Of a stretch of DNA of 12,667 nucleotides, positions 1-9,100 are shown one piece after another. The stretch is taken from NCBI GenBank assembly GCA_016199665.1, contig JACQGG010000049.1:1-12667 (forward strand), read 5' to 3'. A model generated the notes under the pieces. The model made no database searches. It had not been told where the DNA came from and worked only from the letters and a program-made list of their open reading frames with translations. Every line of letters begins with the position of its first letter. Positions within the stretch are counted from its first letter, which is position 1. Source of the DNA: Acidobacteriota bacterium (GTDB lineage Bacteria > Acidobacteriota > UBA6911 > JACQSX01). The position numbers and the translations under genes are program-made.

Positions 1-2
1 AA

Positions 3-2135
3 TTTGAGCAGGGCATCGATGCCGCGTTCTGGCGCAAGACCAACAACAAGATCTACATGTTCAAGGGCGACCAGTACATCCGGCTCAGTGAGACCCAGAT
101 GGATTTGGGGTACCCGAAGCCCATTGCCGGCGGTTGGCACGAGCTACCGAGCTCCTTCGAGCAAGGGATTGACGCTGTGTTCATGCACCACGGAACGAGC
201 AAGATCTACATGTTCAAGGGCGACCAATACGTCCGGCTCACTGGCTCGACCATGGATTCTGACTACCCCAAGTCCATCAAGGGAAATTTCAAGGGCGTGC
301 CCGAACACATGGAGGAAGGCATCCAGGCGGCGCTTTGGCGAGGCAGCAACGACAAGGTGTACCTCTTCGGGAAGCATCCGCGATTGACACTGACAGACTA
401 CGTTCGGTTCAGCGACATAACAAAGCCTGTCGACGATGGTTATCCCAAATACGTTGGCGGTCTTTCAAAAGATGAGGCCGAAGCGCTTTGGCGGGATCCC
501 GCACAATCGCAGCTCGGTGTCGGTCCGGGCGCCGACGGCTATACCGACTATGTGGCTCAACTCCGTCAGAGTCTCGGAACCGAATGGGGTATCGTTGCCT
601 TCATTACGAAGTATCCAGTCGGCTGGCGCGCCTATGCAAAGACCCCCAAGATCGTGATGGCCTGGAAAGACTCCGACAGCTTCGACCGGGTATTTGCACA
701 TGAAACCGGTCATACGTTTGGAGCCCCCGACGAATACGCATCGAGCCAGTGCACCTGCGACAAAGAGTACGGCCGCTTCTTCCGTGCCAGGAATGGGAAC
801 TGCAAGCTCTGCGCGACCGGGATCTCGATGCACGACGGCTACCCGGAGCCCATCGCCGGCAATTGGAAGAACCTACCCGCTGACTTCGAGAGCGGGATCG
901 ATGCCGCCCTCTGGCGAGACGACAACAAGAAGGTCTACTTCTTCAAGGGCAATCAATACGCCCGACTCACCGACACAAAAATGGACGGCGAGTACCCGAA
1001 GCCCATCGCCGGTAATTGGAGCAATCTACCCGCTAGCTTCGAGAACGGCATCGACGCCGCTGTGTGGAGGAAATCGAACAATCGCATTTACCTGTTTAAG
1101 GGAAGCCAGTACGTGCGGATCACCGGCTCGACCATGGATTCTGGCTACCCTGCGCCGATCGCGGGCAACTGGAAAGGCCTGCCTCCGGAGTTCGAGGAAG
1201 GGGTCGATGCCGTCGTCTGGCGGGAGACCAACGACAAGATATACATGTTCAAGGGAAGCCAGTACGTGCGGTTCACCGGACTGACGATGGATTCCGACTA
1301 CCCTAAGCCGATCGCCGGCAACTGGGAGGGCCTGCCAGCCTCATTCACGAATGGCATCGACGCGGCGCTCATGCACCGTGATAAAAAAAGGATGTACCTA
1401 TTCAAGGGAAGCCAGTATGCCGGTATGCGCGACGGCGTGCCATGCCTGATGGCGTCAAACGACGATCAGCTCTGTCCCTACACGCCACTCCACTGGGGCT
1501 GGGACGCGTTCCTCACAAAAATCGACGCCGCAGTGTGGAGGGGGGACAACAACAAGGTCTATCTGTTCAGCGGCGACTGGTACGTGCGGTACTCGAACAT
1601 CGACGAGGGCGTCGACGAGGGATATCCCAAGAGAATCTCGGGGGATTGGGAGAAGCTTCCGCAGGAATTTCAGTCCGACATCGACGCTGCCTTGTTCCGA
1701 AATTCCAACGGCAAACTCTACTTCTTCAAGGGAAACCAGTACGTCCGGCTCACCGGCTCGACCATGGATGACGACTACCCCAGGCCGATCGCGGGCAACT
1801 GGAAAGGCCTGCCACCCGAGTTCGAACAGGGCATCGATGCTGCGTTCTGGCGCGAATCAAGCGGCAAGATCTACCTGTTCAAGGGGGACCAATACGCGCG
1901 TCTCACCGAGAGCGAGATGGATGCCGGATACCCGAAGCCTATCGCCGGACATTGGCCGAATGATCTGTCGAGCAAATTCACGTCCGGTCTGGACGCGGCT
2001 CTGATGCGCTGGGACACGCACAAGATCTACTTCTTCAGCGGCCGCACTTACGTGCGTTTTTCGGATCCGGCTGACAATATCGATCCGGGTTACCCGCTGT
2101 GGATTAATAAGAACTGGATGCCCTTTCCAACGTAG
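3..2135 (+). CDS. Hemopexin-repeat metalloprotease with a propeller inserted in the catalytic domain (5' partial)
   Basis: The frame is open to the left edge (first full codon at 3), so the start and any signal peptide are missing; 710 residues are visible. Blades follow the pattern GIDAAxWR-x-Y-FKGxQYxRLTGSTMD-YPxPIAGNW. Their GIDAA positions are residues 4, 55 and 106 (N-terminal block), 298, 349, 400 and 451 (middle block), and 506, 559, 610 and 662 (C-terminal block), mostly 51 apart. Residues about 154-273 begin a zinc protease: HETGHTFGAPD (233-243) is a metzincin-type HExxHxxGxxD motif with Asp as third ligand, followed by Cys 250, 252, 267 and 270. The domain resumes at about 473-505 with VPCLM (Met483, likely the Met-turn), Cys481, Cys492 and an HWGW end. 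Four hemopexin blades normally close one beta-propeller. The protein is probably secreted and acts on, or binds, extracellular protein or carbohydrate; the substrate is unknown. An ATG at 57 is internal to a blade and is not the real start. Confidence 0.88.
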   Translation, partial: FEQGIDAAFWRKTNNKIYMFKGDQYIRLSETQMDLGYPKPIAGGWHELPSSFEQGIDAVFMHHGTSKIYMFKGDQYVRLTGSTMDSDYPKSIKGNFKGVPEHMEEGIQAALWRGSNDKVYLFGKHPRLTLTDYVRFSDITKPVDDGYPKYVGGLSKDEAEALWRDPAQSQLGVGPGADGYTDYVAQLRQSLGTEWGIVAFITKYPVGWRAYAKTPKIVMAWKDSDSFDRVFAHETGHTFGAPDEYASSQCTCDKEYGRFFRARNGNCKLCATGISMHDGYPEPIAGNWKNLPADFESGIDAALWRDDNKKVYFFKGNQYARLTDTKMDGEYPKPIAGNWSNLPASFENGIDAAVWRKSNNRIYLFKGSQYVRITGSTMDSGYPAPIAGNWKGLPPEFEEGVDAVVWRETNDKIYMFKGSQYVRFTGLTMDSDYPKPIAGNWEGLPASFTNGIDAALMHRDKKRMYLFKGSQYAGMRDGVPCLMASNDDQLCPYTPLHWGWDAFLTKIDAAVWRGDNNKVYLFSGDWYVRYSNIDEGVDEGYPKRISGDWEKLPQEFQSDIDAALFRNSNGKLYFFKGNQYVRLTGSTMDDDYPRPIAGNWKGLPPEFEQGIDAAFWRESSGKIYLFKGDQYARLTESEMDAGYPKPIAGHWPNDLSSKFTSGLDAALMRWDTHKIYFFSGRTYVRFSDPADNIDPGYPLWINKNWMPFPT
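822..1418 (+). repeat. Four-blade hemopexin block inserted between the zinc motif and Met-turn
   Basis: These 199 codons (residues 274-472) contain exactly four blades, with GIDAA/GVDAV positions at residues 298, 349, 400 and 451, all 51 residues apart. The left junction follows a Cys-rich stretch (NGNCKLCATG) and enters a blade at its MxDGYP segment. The right junction leaves a blade after FKGSQY and returns to protease sequence (GMRDGVPCLM). Four full repeats would be 204 residues, so the block is one circularly permuted propeller minus about five residues. Junctions are placed by eye and could move by a few codons. Confidence 0.75.
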
Positions 2136-2145
2136 GGGTTCATCC

Positions 2146-2205
2146 ACGGCGAGATTCACAGAGCGCGACCTGATGCCAGAGCGATGGTTCATAGCCACTC
2201 GCCGT
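2146..2205. other. 8-bp inverted repeat between convergent genes
   Basis: ACGGCGAG (2146-2153) is matched by its exact reverse complement CTCGCCGT (2198-2205) across a 44-nt loop, in the 118-bp gap between the stops of the hemopexin protease (+) and the amidohydrolase (-). It could be a long-loop bidirectional terminator, but there is no T-tract on either side and a chance match is possible. Confidence 0.25.
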
Positions 2206-2253
2206 CCCTGATCCGGTTCGGCAAGCGAAAGGTAATGAAATAAAGCGACTCCT

Positions 2254-4044
2254 TCACTTCTCATAGACGACCTTGCCGTCGAGAATCACCATCTGAATCG
2301 GCAGCTCGCCGATCTGATCCTCAGGCACAGTCATGTAGTCGCCTCCGAGCACGGCGAAATCCGCCAGCTTCCCAGGCTCCAACGAGCCTCGGCTTTTTTC
2401 CAACAAATAATAGTAGGCGGCCCAGATAGTCGCCATCCGCAGGGCATCCTCCCGGCTGACGGCCTCATCCTTCCCCCAGACCCGGCCGTCATGTTCGTTC
2501 TTTCGGGTGATGAAGTTTTCCAGATGTGACAGGTAAGAGGTAAAGGTCGGGTCATTGACGTCAAGACGATTCGGCTCAAGGGCAACCTTGACGCCGGCGT
2601 CAATCAGGCTCTTGACGGGGCTCATACGATTCACAGCGTCCGCTCCATACTGTTTTACGTAGAGCTGGTATCCGCTCTCCGGCTTGAGGTAAAAAAGATA
2701 CGCAGGGCCGATTGAGGTCGTCATTCCCAACTTGGCCATCCTTCTCATTTGCTCCGGTGTCCTCATGGGCGTATGAGAATTCCCCCATCGGGTCGCCAGA
2801 ATCGGCTTCTCTGCGTGGGCCTTCTCTGCCGCCTCCAGGACGACCTCCATCCCTCCATCCCCCTGGGTGTGCATATCGGTGATGTTCCAGCCATAGCGAT
2901 TGGCGAGGAGCATGTTGTGGTATTCGCTCTTCTCCTTCCAGCTCATATCTCCCGCCGGGTCGTAGCCGTCCTTCCCTTCCTGAGTCCAGGCCCACTTGTT
3001 TTCACCGTACAGGCCGAAGCTTCCCTCGGGTACCGTTGCCAGTTTCGGCTTGAGCGAAAACAGACCGCCAAAGCGCGAAATCCCATCTACCGGACCTACG
3101 GTCGCTCCCGTAATCTTGAACCAGTCGTCCCCAATGCCCATGATGTTCCCCAGACGCTTGAAGAACGCCTCGCCATTGGGGTTGTACATGGGAAATTCGT
3201 GGGTGATGGCGATGCGAGTCGGCAGTTCGGCTCTGGCCCAAAGATCGCGCAGGATCGACACCTCCAGGCCCGACATTCGACCTCCCGTCGTCGTTACCCC
3301 GAGCGACTGAAATTTCTTCAGGTTCTTCTTTGCCTGCTGGATAAGCGGCTCGAGATCTTTCGGCCACTGAATGACCTCATAGGCCAGCACGCCATTGGCC
3401 CAAACACGAACCGTCCCTGTAGGTTCTCCGTTCTTGTCCTTGATAATCCCGGGTGTGTCCGGCGGGATGAAACTCAGGGCTTTGCTGTTAACCACGGACC
3501 AGGAAGTGTCAAATTCCACCTTGACCGGATTATTGGGCGCGATCTGATCCAGCAGCTTGCGGTTCAAACCATAAAGCAGTGTGGGCGCTCTTTTTGCATG
3601 AGGTATGATCCAGTCACCCGGCTTGGCGGCATCGATGTGGCGCTTCAGTTCCCTGAGATAGGCGTCGACCTCGATCGGCTCAAGCTCTCCAATCGTAGGA
3701 ATTCCTCCGATCTCCCCTCCCCCGACCCCGGTGCCGGTATGTGGGTTAATAAATCCGGGAACGATGGATTTTCCCGCCAAGTCGACCCTCCGAGTCCTGG
3801 GACCGGCCATCTTGAGGATTCTCGCCGATTCGCCCACCGCCAGCACTTTTCCGTCGCGCACCGCGATCGCCTGGCTGATGCTGAACTTTTCATCCACGGT
3901 GAGGACTTTGCCGTTATAGAGAATGATATCGGCATAGGCCAGTACCTCCGGCGCAATATCCTGGGCATGGAGGGCCGCCGGCAGAATGGCCAGCAAGCCC
4001 ATCCACAGAATCAATCCGAAACTGACTTTGTCGTTGCGACTCAT
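2254..4044 (-). CDS. Secreted YtcJ-like amidohydrolase (amidohydrolase_3) with atypical metal ligands
   Basis: 596 residues. The ATG at 4044 has a strong Shine-Dalgarno (GGAGGAA, 7 nt upstream) and is followed by a classical signal peptide (residues 1 to about 28, ending ALHA before QD), so the protein is exported. Residues 38-98 form the N-terminal beta-sandwich typical of metal-dependent hydrolases (ADIILYNGKVLTVDE, then IVPGFI). The C-terminus returns to this sandwich with LEPGKLADFAVL and VILDGKVVYEK. The fold and length match YtcJ-type amidohydrolases, which hydrolyse amide bonds in small molecules. Conserved blocks include NSKAL, GVTTTGG and HTQGDGG. Two features are odd. The usual FIDxHxH is FINPHTG, keeping His102 but with Gly104 in place of the second His. 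The usual GSD motif near the end reads EPNRLD. Activity may therefore be altered or lost. Substrate unknown. It lies 215 bp downstream of the histidine kinase on the same strand. Confidence 0.88.
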   Translation of the reverse strand: MSRNDKVSFGLILWMGLLAILPAALHAQDIAPEVLAYADIILYNGKVLTVDEKFSISQAIAVRDGKVLAVGESARILKMAGPRTRRVDLAGKSIVPGFINPHTGTGVGGGEIGGIPTIGELEPIEVDAYLRELKRHIDAAKPGDWIIPHAKRAPTLLYGLNRKLLDQIAPNNPVKVEFDTSWSVVNSKALSFIPPDTPGIIKDKNGEPTGTVRVWANGVLAYEVIQWPKDLEPLIQQAKKNLKKFQSLGVTTTGGRMSGLEVSILRDLWARAELPTRIAITHEFPMYNPNGEAFFKRLGNIMGIGDDWFKITGATVGPVDGISRFGGLFSLKPKLATVPEGSFGLYGENKWAWTQEGKDGYDPAGDMSWKEKSEYHNMLLANRYGWNITDMHTQGDGGMEVVLEAAEKAHAEKPILATRWGNSHTPMRTPEQMRRMAKLGMTTSIGPAYLFYLKPESGYQLYVKQYGADAVNRMSPVKSLIDAGVKVALEPNRLDVNDPTFTSYLSHLENFITRKNEHDGRVWGKDEAVSREDALRMATIWAAYYYLLEKSRGSLEPGKLADFAVLGGDYMTVPEDQIGELPIQMVILDGKVVYEK

Positions 4045-4050
4045 ACAATC

Positions 4051-4061
4051 GTTCCTCCGTT
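4051..4061 (-). promoter_or_regulatory. Ribosome binding site of the amidohydrolase gene
   Basis: On the minus strand the sequence AACGGAGGAAC ends 7 nt before the ATG at 4044. It is a near-perfect Shine-Dalgarno and fixes the start, which also gives a well-formed signal peptide. Confidence 0.75.
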
Positions 4062-4225
4062 GGAAGGATACCTGCTAAAGGGTACCGGATAAGCGTACCT
4101 CATAAAGCACGTCTGGCCAAAGCATCATAGCTGACGACCGTCAGGAAGCGGCGGGGAGAATCAGACCCAGCGACTCCCAAAGGTTTTACAGGTCAAACCT
4201 GATCTCCCGTGCCGCGAGCGTGCGT

Positions 4226-4242
4226 AGGCCCGGGCTGGGCCT
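4226..4242 (-). terminator. GC-rich hairpin just after the histidine kinase
   Basis: AGGCCC (4226-4231) pairs with GGGCCT (4237-4242) around a 5-nt loop, 17 nt past the stop of the minus-strand histidine kinase. A second short palindrome, CAGGT-CAA-ACCTG, lies at 4189-4201. Neither is followed by a T-run, so an intrinsic terminator is only possible. I see no gene in the 215-bp gap 4045-4259. Confidence 0.35.
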
Positions 4243-4259
4243 GCCGGGGATCAGGAGCA

Positions 4260-5948
4260 TCAGATGGGAACTCGAGGCAGATAGATTGCAAACGTCGTTC
4301 CCCCTCCCAACTCGCTGTCCACATACACGTGTCCACCGGCTTGCTTTACACTGCCGTAGACGGTTGAAAGTCCTAAACCGGTTCCCTTACCCTTGTCTTT
4401 TGTGGTGAAGAACGGTTCGAAAAGATGTGACGCCACCTCATCGTCCATTCCGGTCCCATTATCGACGACCTCGAGCAGGACATACTCTCCCGGAGGAATC
4501 TCACCGTAGCGGCTCACCACGGGCCGCCTGAGGTCCGCGTTGCCAGTCCGGATTATGATCATTCCTTCATGCGGCAATGCGTCGGAGGCATTCATCACCA
4601 GGTTGGTGATGACGCGCTCCATCTGACTTGGATCAACGACAACGGAGCCGGCTGCCGGGTGCAGCTCCAGCACCAGATCGATTCCCGGCCGCACCAGCCG
4701 CCTGAGGAGCGGGTCGAAGCCGGAGATAAGGCTGTTGTAATTGATAACTTTGGGCGTGGGAACTTCGTTTCGAGTGAAGGCCAGCAGTTGATGCATGATC
4801 TTTGACAGGCGGCCCACGGCCCCTTGGATTTCCATCAAATCCTTGCGCGCCGGACTGTCCGCCGCAATCTCCTGAAGGGCCATCTGGCTAAAGCCGCTGA
4901 TGGCCATCAAGACATTGTTGGAGTCATGGACAATCCCGCCCGCAAGCCTGCCGAGCGCTTCCATTTTATTGATGTTGTACAGGGTTTCCTTGGCCTGCTC
5001 GCGTTCCGTAACATCCTGCTGAACGGCAATGAAATGGGCAATGTTGCCCTGGTCGTCCTTCGCGGGGGTGATGGTCATCTCTTGAGTGTAGAGGCTGCCG
5101 TCCTTGCGCTGGTTTACCAACTTGCCGGACCACACACTGCCGGCCAGAATCGTTTCCCAGAGATCCCGATAGATGTCCGGATCGTTTCGCCCTGAACGCA
5201 GCAATCTGGGGTTCTTGCCGATCACCTCTTCCCGCTGCCAACCCGTCAGCGTCACAAAAGCGGGATTGACCCACTCAATGGCGCCATCAAGATCGGTGAT
5301 CACGACGGAGTTTGCCACCACCTCCAGCACCTTGCTTTGGAGCTGGATCTGCCGGTCGGCGTATCTCAGGGCCGTCACGTCTTCGACAAGGGCCAGCCAG
5401 CACGGCCGGTCCGATACCGTAATACGCTCCAGACTGAGCAGTGCCTCATACGGGGACCCGTCCTTCTTTTTGAACCGGATCGGATATCGATCAAGCCTGC
5501 CTTGCTGCCGGGCCAGCTCAAGAACACGGGCTCTTTCAGTTGGGTCAAAATAGAGCCCTGCTACACTCCTGATTCTCGCGATGTCTTCGCGCTCGTACCC
5601 GCCGGGCTGGAGTATCGCGCTGTTGTAGGCAAGGAGCTTCCCTCCCGGGTCGGAGACGCCCAGGCCGATGGGGACCGTATCAAAGAGCGTTCGGTACTTC
5701 TCCTCGCTCTCCCTGACTGCCGTCTCCGCTTGGTTTCGTCTCCCATATTCGCGGCGAAGCAGATGGTGAAGAAAGAGCCCGGTAACGCCGACAAACAGCA
5801 GGCCCTTGTAAATCTCGGCTTGCGTCATCCGCGCTGGCATGCCAAGGACGACGCCCAACAGGAAGTCGGATACGAAAATCCAGGCGGCAGCCAGAACCAT
5901 GTAAGGAATAACGATGCGGCGGGGGCTGCTTGGCGGGCTCTGGTTCAT
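4260..5948 (-). CDS. Membrane-bound two-PAS sensor histidine kinase
   Basis: 562 residues from the ATG at 5948. The open frame continues to a TTG at 5996 (578 residues), but neither start has a good Shine-Dalgarno, and the ATG sits close to the first membrane segment, so I prefer it. Two hydrophobic segments (about residues 12-36 and 46-64, containing AAWIFVSDFLLG and YKGLLFVGVTGLFL) are followed by two PAS domains (about 80-195 and 203-315). The second contains ITDLDGAIEWVNPAF and ends FIAVQQDVTERE, the usual PAC ending. The kinase core has GRLAGGIVHDSNN with phospho-acceptor His341, the N box (TNLVMNASDAL), G1 (DNGTGMD), the F box (FEPFFTTK) and G2 (GKGTGLGLS). The H box reads HDSNN instead of the common HDFNN. 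The protein should autophosphorylate and pass phosphate to a response regulator, but none is encoded in this window. The signal is unknown; the TonB receptor lies upstream on the same strand. Confidence 0.93.
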   Translation of the reverse strand: MNQSPPSSPRRIVIPYMVLAAAWIFVSDFLLGVVLGMPARMTQAEIYKGLLFVGVTGLFLHHLLRREYGRRNQAETAVRESEEKYRTLFDTVPIGLGVSDPGGKLLAYNSAILQPGGYEREDIARIRSVAGLYFDPTERARVLELARQQGRLDRYPIRFKKKDGSPYEALLSLERITVSDRPCWLALVEDVTALRYADRQIQLQSKVLEVVANSVVITDLDGAIEWVNPAFVTLTGWQREEVIGKNPRLLRSGRNDPDIYRDLWETILAGSVWSGKLVNQRKDGSLYTQEMTITPAKDDQGNIAHFIAVQQDVTEREQAKETLYNINKMEALGRLAGGIVHDSNNVLMAISGFSQMALQEIAADSPARKDLMEIQGAVGRLSKIMHQLLAFTRNEVPTPKVINYNSLISGFDPLLRRLVRPGIDLVLELHPAAGSVVVDPSQMERVITNLVMNASDALPHEGMIIIRTGNADLRRPVVSRYGEIPPGEYVLLEVVDNGTGMDDEVASHLFEPFFTTKDKGKGTGLGLSTVYGSVKQAGGHVYVDSELGGGTTFAIYLPRVPI

Positions 5949-6037
5949 CTTGTCATGTCCGGGCGCGCGCCTGGCCCCCCTCGTGTCGTTTCCCAAGTAA
6001 AGGCTTCTGCATTACCGCCTCGCCCTCCGCTCACATC

Positions 6038-6057
6038 GAGCCGTCCGGCTCCTTTTT
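6038..6057 (+). terminator. Hairpin with T-tract in the receptor-kinase gap
   Basis: GAGCC-GTCC-GGCTC (6038-6051) is followed by CTTTTT on the plus strand, which has the form of an intrinsic terminator. No plus-strand gene precedes it, since both flanking genes run minus. It would only stop antisense transcription through the histidine kinase, or it may be fortuitous. Confidence 0.3.
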
Positions 6058-6118
6058 GCACCGGAAAGTACTTAGTCTGCAGCACTTTGACACTCTTGCC
6101 GGCTTCTTTTCAAGAATG

Positions 6119-6133
6119 ATTGGTATTTCCAAT
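6119..6133 (-). terminator. Possible weak terminator after the TonB-dependent receptor
   Basis: On the minus strand, ATTGG-AAATA-CCAAT lies about 25 nt past the receptor's stop and is followed by CATTCTT. The stem is only 5 bp with a poor T-run, so it is weak at best. The rest of the 5949-6158 gap holds no gene I can support. Confidence 0.3.
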
Positions 6134-6158
6134 GCGTGTGAAAAACTCCACCATGGGG

Positions 6159-9100
6159 CTAAAACGACAGCCTCAAGGCAAACTGGATCTGACGGGCGGT
6201 GGTCGACGTCCGGGTGATCGAGCCGGCGGTTGAACCGATGCGCGCGGGAAAGCCGCTGAAGACGACCGAGGAACCCCGCGTCGGATTGGCGAAGTTGGAG
6301 TGGTTGGGCAGGTTGAAGAATTCCGCCCTGAACTGCAGCCGTTCGTCTCCGTGCAAAGCAAATTCTTTCTGCAGAGAGATGTCCAGGCTGAAGGCGCTCG
6401 GACCGGTCAGGGTGTTGCGTCCCACGTTGCCCAGTGTGCCCGGCTCCGGAGGAGTGTAGAAACAGGGATCGAAATAGCGGTCCGGCCCGCCCAGTTTCTG
6501 GCCCGCCGGAACCGGCCCGCAGCCGGCGCTGGCGCCTTCGGTGGGATTGCCCCCGGCTCCCGGCCGCAGACTGGGCCGGTTGGCCACAAACAGGAAACCG
6601 GTCTGGCGGACGTTCGACAGCGGGTGAAAGGGAGTTCCGGTGCGGAACGAGAGGATTCCCCCCAAACGCCAGCCACCGAGAATGTGCCAGGGGAAGCCGG
6701 AGTTTCCCCAGCGCCGCCCTGCGCCCGCGGGGAGGGGATACAGGAAGGAGGCGCTAAGCCGGTGGCGCACGTCAAAATCAGAGAGGCCGCGGTCCAGCGT
6801 GCGCATCAGCGAGTAGGTGCGATTGACGGCCCCGTTTTCGCCGCTCGAAGAACTGGAGGCGTCGTCCACCGACTTGGAATAAGTGTAGCTGGTTTGTACG
6901 GTCAAGCCTCCTCTGGAGCTCTTGGAAGCGGAGAGCTGCAGCGCGTTGTAGGAGGACTGCGCATCGGCGCTGGTGATGCGAATCGCCCCAAAAGCGGGAT
7001 TGACCGGACCGGCGTTCGGGGGGAAGAACAGCGTCCCGTCGGCGCGGGTGATGGGAGCCGGATAGAGGTTGGTCTCATAGCCGCGGAACAAGTGGTTCCC
7101 GCGGGCCCCCACATAAGCGCCCTGGACCCGCCAGCCGCCGGGCAATTCCTGCTGCAGGGACAGGTTGTACCGCAGCACCGCTGGGCTGCGCATGTGACGG
7201 TAATCGAGGATTTCCACCTGAAATGGCGTCGCCGCCGCGAGTCCGGACGCAGCGGCCACCGCGTCCGGAAAAGCTGCAGAGGAATCAAAGTTCAGTCTCA
7301 CCACCCTGCGATAGAACGGGGCGGTACTCTTCTGCAGATCGACCACGTATTCCAGCAGCGGGTCGTAAAAGATGCCGAATCCGCCGCTGAGCACGGCGTT
7401 GTGACCGCGGAACGGAGACCAGGAGAATCCCAGACGCGGAGAAAAGTTCAGCAGCGAAGGATTGTCCGGTAGCGTGCGGCCAATTTGCAATTGCGTGTCG
7501 CGCACGATGTCCGGCAAGGCAACCACGCGGCCGTCCCTTTCTGAAATAATGGTGGCAAATTCGTACCGCAGCCCCCAATTCCACAGGAGACGTTGGCTGG
7601 CGCGGTAGTTGCCCTGGACGTAAAAGCCGGCCAGGGTTTGCCGAAACGCCTTCTGGTTATTCGATCCCGGCAACGCCACCGTCAAGTTGGTGCCGGACGG
7701 ACCGCCCTGCAAGAAGTTGTCCAGACTGCTGAATGACCACGTCGCTCCCTTGTTGGCAGAGTTAAAGACATCCCAGCGGTACCGGTGCACTTCTGCGCCG
7801 AACTTCAGAGAGTGGGCGCCGCGCTGGACTACCGCATCATCGGAAAACTGGAACGTATTCATGACGTTCGCCTCGGGATATTGCGGCTGAGGGCCGAAGA
7901 CAGCCGCCCCGGAAATCTCAATCTGCCCAAACACCGGGGCGCCGGGCACGAAGAACAAGGAGGAAGGAATTTCGATGGAAGAGAGCGTCACAATGTCGTT
8001 CACCGGCCGGGTGAAGCCCGCGCGGAAAGAATTCAGAGCGCGGAGGCTGAAAATATGGGTCTCCATCAAGGTCAAGTACTGCTGCCGCGTGTTGGTCAGC
8101 GATCGAAACGGGGATGTTTCCTGCCCGCTCACGCTGGCGGCGTCGTCAAAGGTATAGCGGCCAAAAAAGCTGTCTCGATCGTTGATTTTGTGGTCGATGC
8201 GAATGGTGAAGTAATTCTCGTCTGTGGGCTGAAACTGCGAACCGATGTTGCGGGCGAAGCCTTCTCCTACACGGCTGGAATTCGGCCTTGGAAAAAGATC
8301 CAGGTAAGGTCGCACCCGGGAGCTCACCGCAACGCGGCGGATCTCCTGGCCGGCCGCATTGGTGATCACACCGCGGCGGGCGTCTTCGTCAGGGAAAAAA
8401 TCCACCTGCGTCTGCGTCAGCCTGTCTCGCATGGCCTCGAAACTGCCCATGAAGTACGTCCTTCCTTCGAGGACCGGGCCCGTCACGGTGAATCCGAATT
8501 GATTCCGTTTGAACGGCGGAGGATCACTGCGCCGCAGGGGATTGAGCGGGTCGCGATCGAAAAAGTTTCGCGAGTCCAGCTTGCTGTTCCGAAAGTATTC
8601 AAAGAGATTGCCGTGGAACTCGTCGGAACCGGAACGAGTGATTGAATTGAGCACGCCGCCGCTGCCCCTGCCATATTCCGCTGCATAGCTGGAACCGGAA
8701 ACCAGAACCTGCAACACGGCGTCGGCACCCAACTGCACTCCCGCGGCGCTTCGCGGGACACTGTTGGCAGTGTCCATGATGTTGGTTCCGTCCAGCAGGA
8801 AATTGTTGGAAGCAGAGCGCCCGCCGGAGACGCTCAGACTGCCGCCCCGGATTCCGCGCGAAGCGTCGCCCCCGCCCGTGTCTGTTATGCCCGCTTCCAG
8901 CGTCGCCAACTGGTTGTAGCTGCGGCCATTCAAGGGAAGGCCCACCAACTGGCTTTCATCAATCCGGCTGGCGCCGCCCGATGAGTTTGTTTGCGAGCCA
9001 GGCTGCAGCGCAAACTGCAGGGTCACCACCTGGCCCGCCTCAATCGATGTCCCCCTCTTTTTCTCAGTTGCAAATCCGCTGTGAGATACTTCGAATTCGT

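Noticed and set aside
3..2135. Regular DNA periodicity of about 153 bp resembling a repeat array or CRISPR
   Set aside because: The repeat is in-frame protein-coding (51-residue hemopexin blades), with no palindromic short repeat or variable spacer.
2749..4092. Long plus-strand open frame (447 codons) opposite the amidohydrolase
   Set aside because: It is antisense to a gene with a clear signal peptide, Shine-Dalgarno and family motifs, and its translation has no recognisable domain; it reflects GC-rich codon bias.
5949..5996. Longer histidine kinase start at TTG 5996
   Set aside because: It adds 16 polar residues with no motif and has no good Shine-Dalgarno; it remains possible, but the ATG at 5948 fits the membrane topology equally well with a standard start codon.
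6300..8645. Plus-strand open frames at 6300-7472 and 7785-8645
   Set aside because: Both lie opposite the TonB-dependent receptor, whose frame is intact over 1063 residues with plug and barrel features; the antisense translations look like low-complexity shadows.
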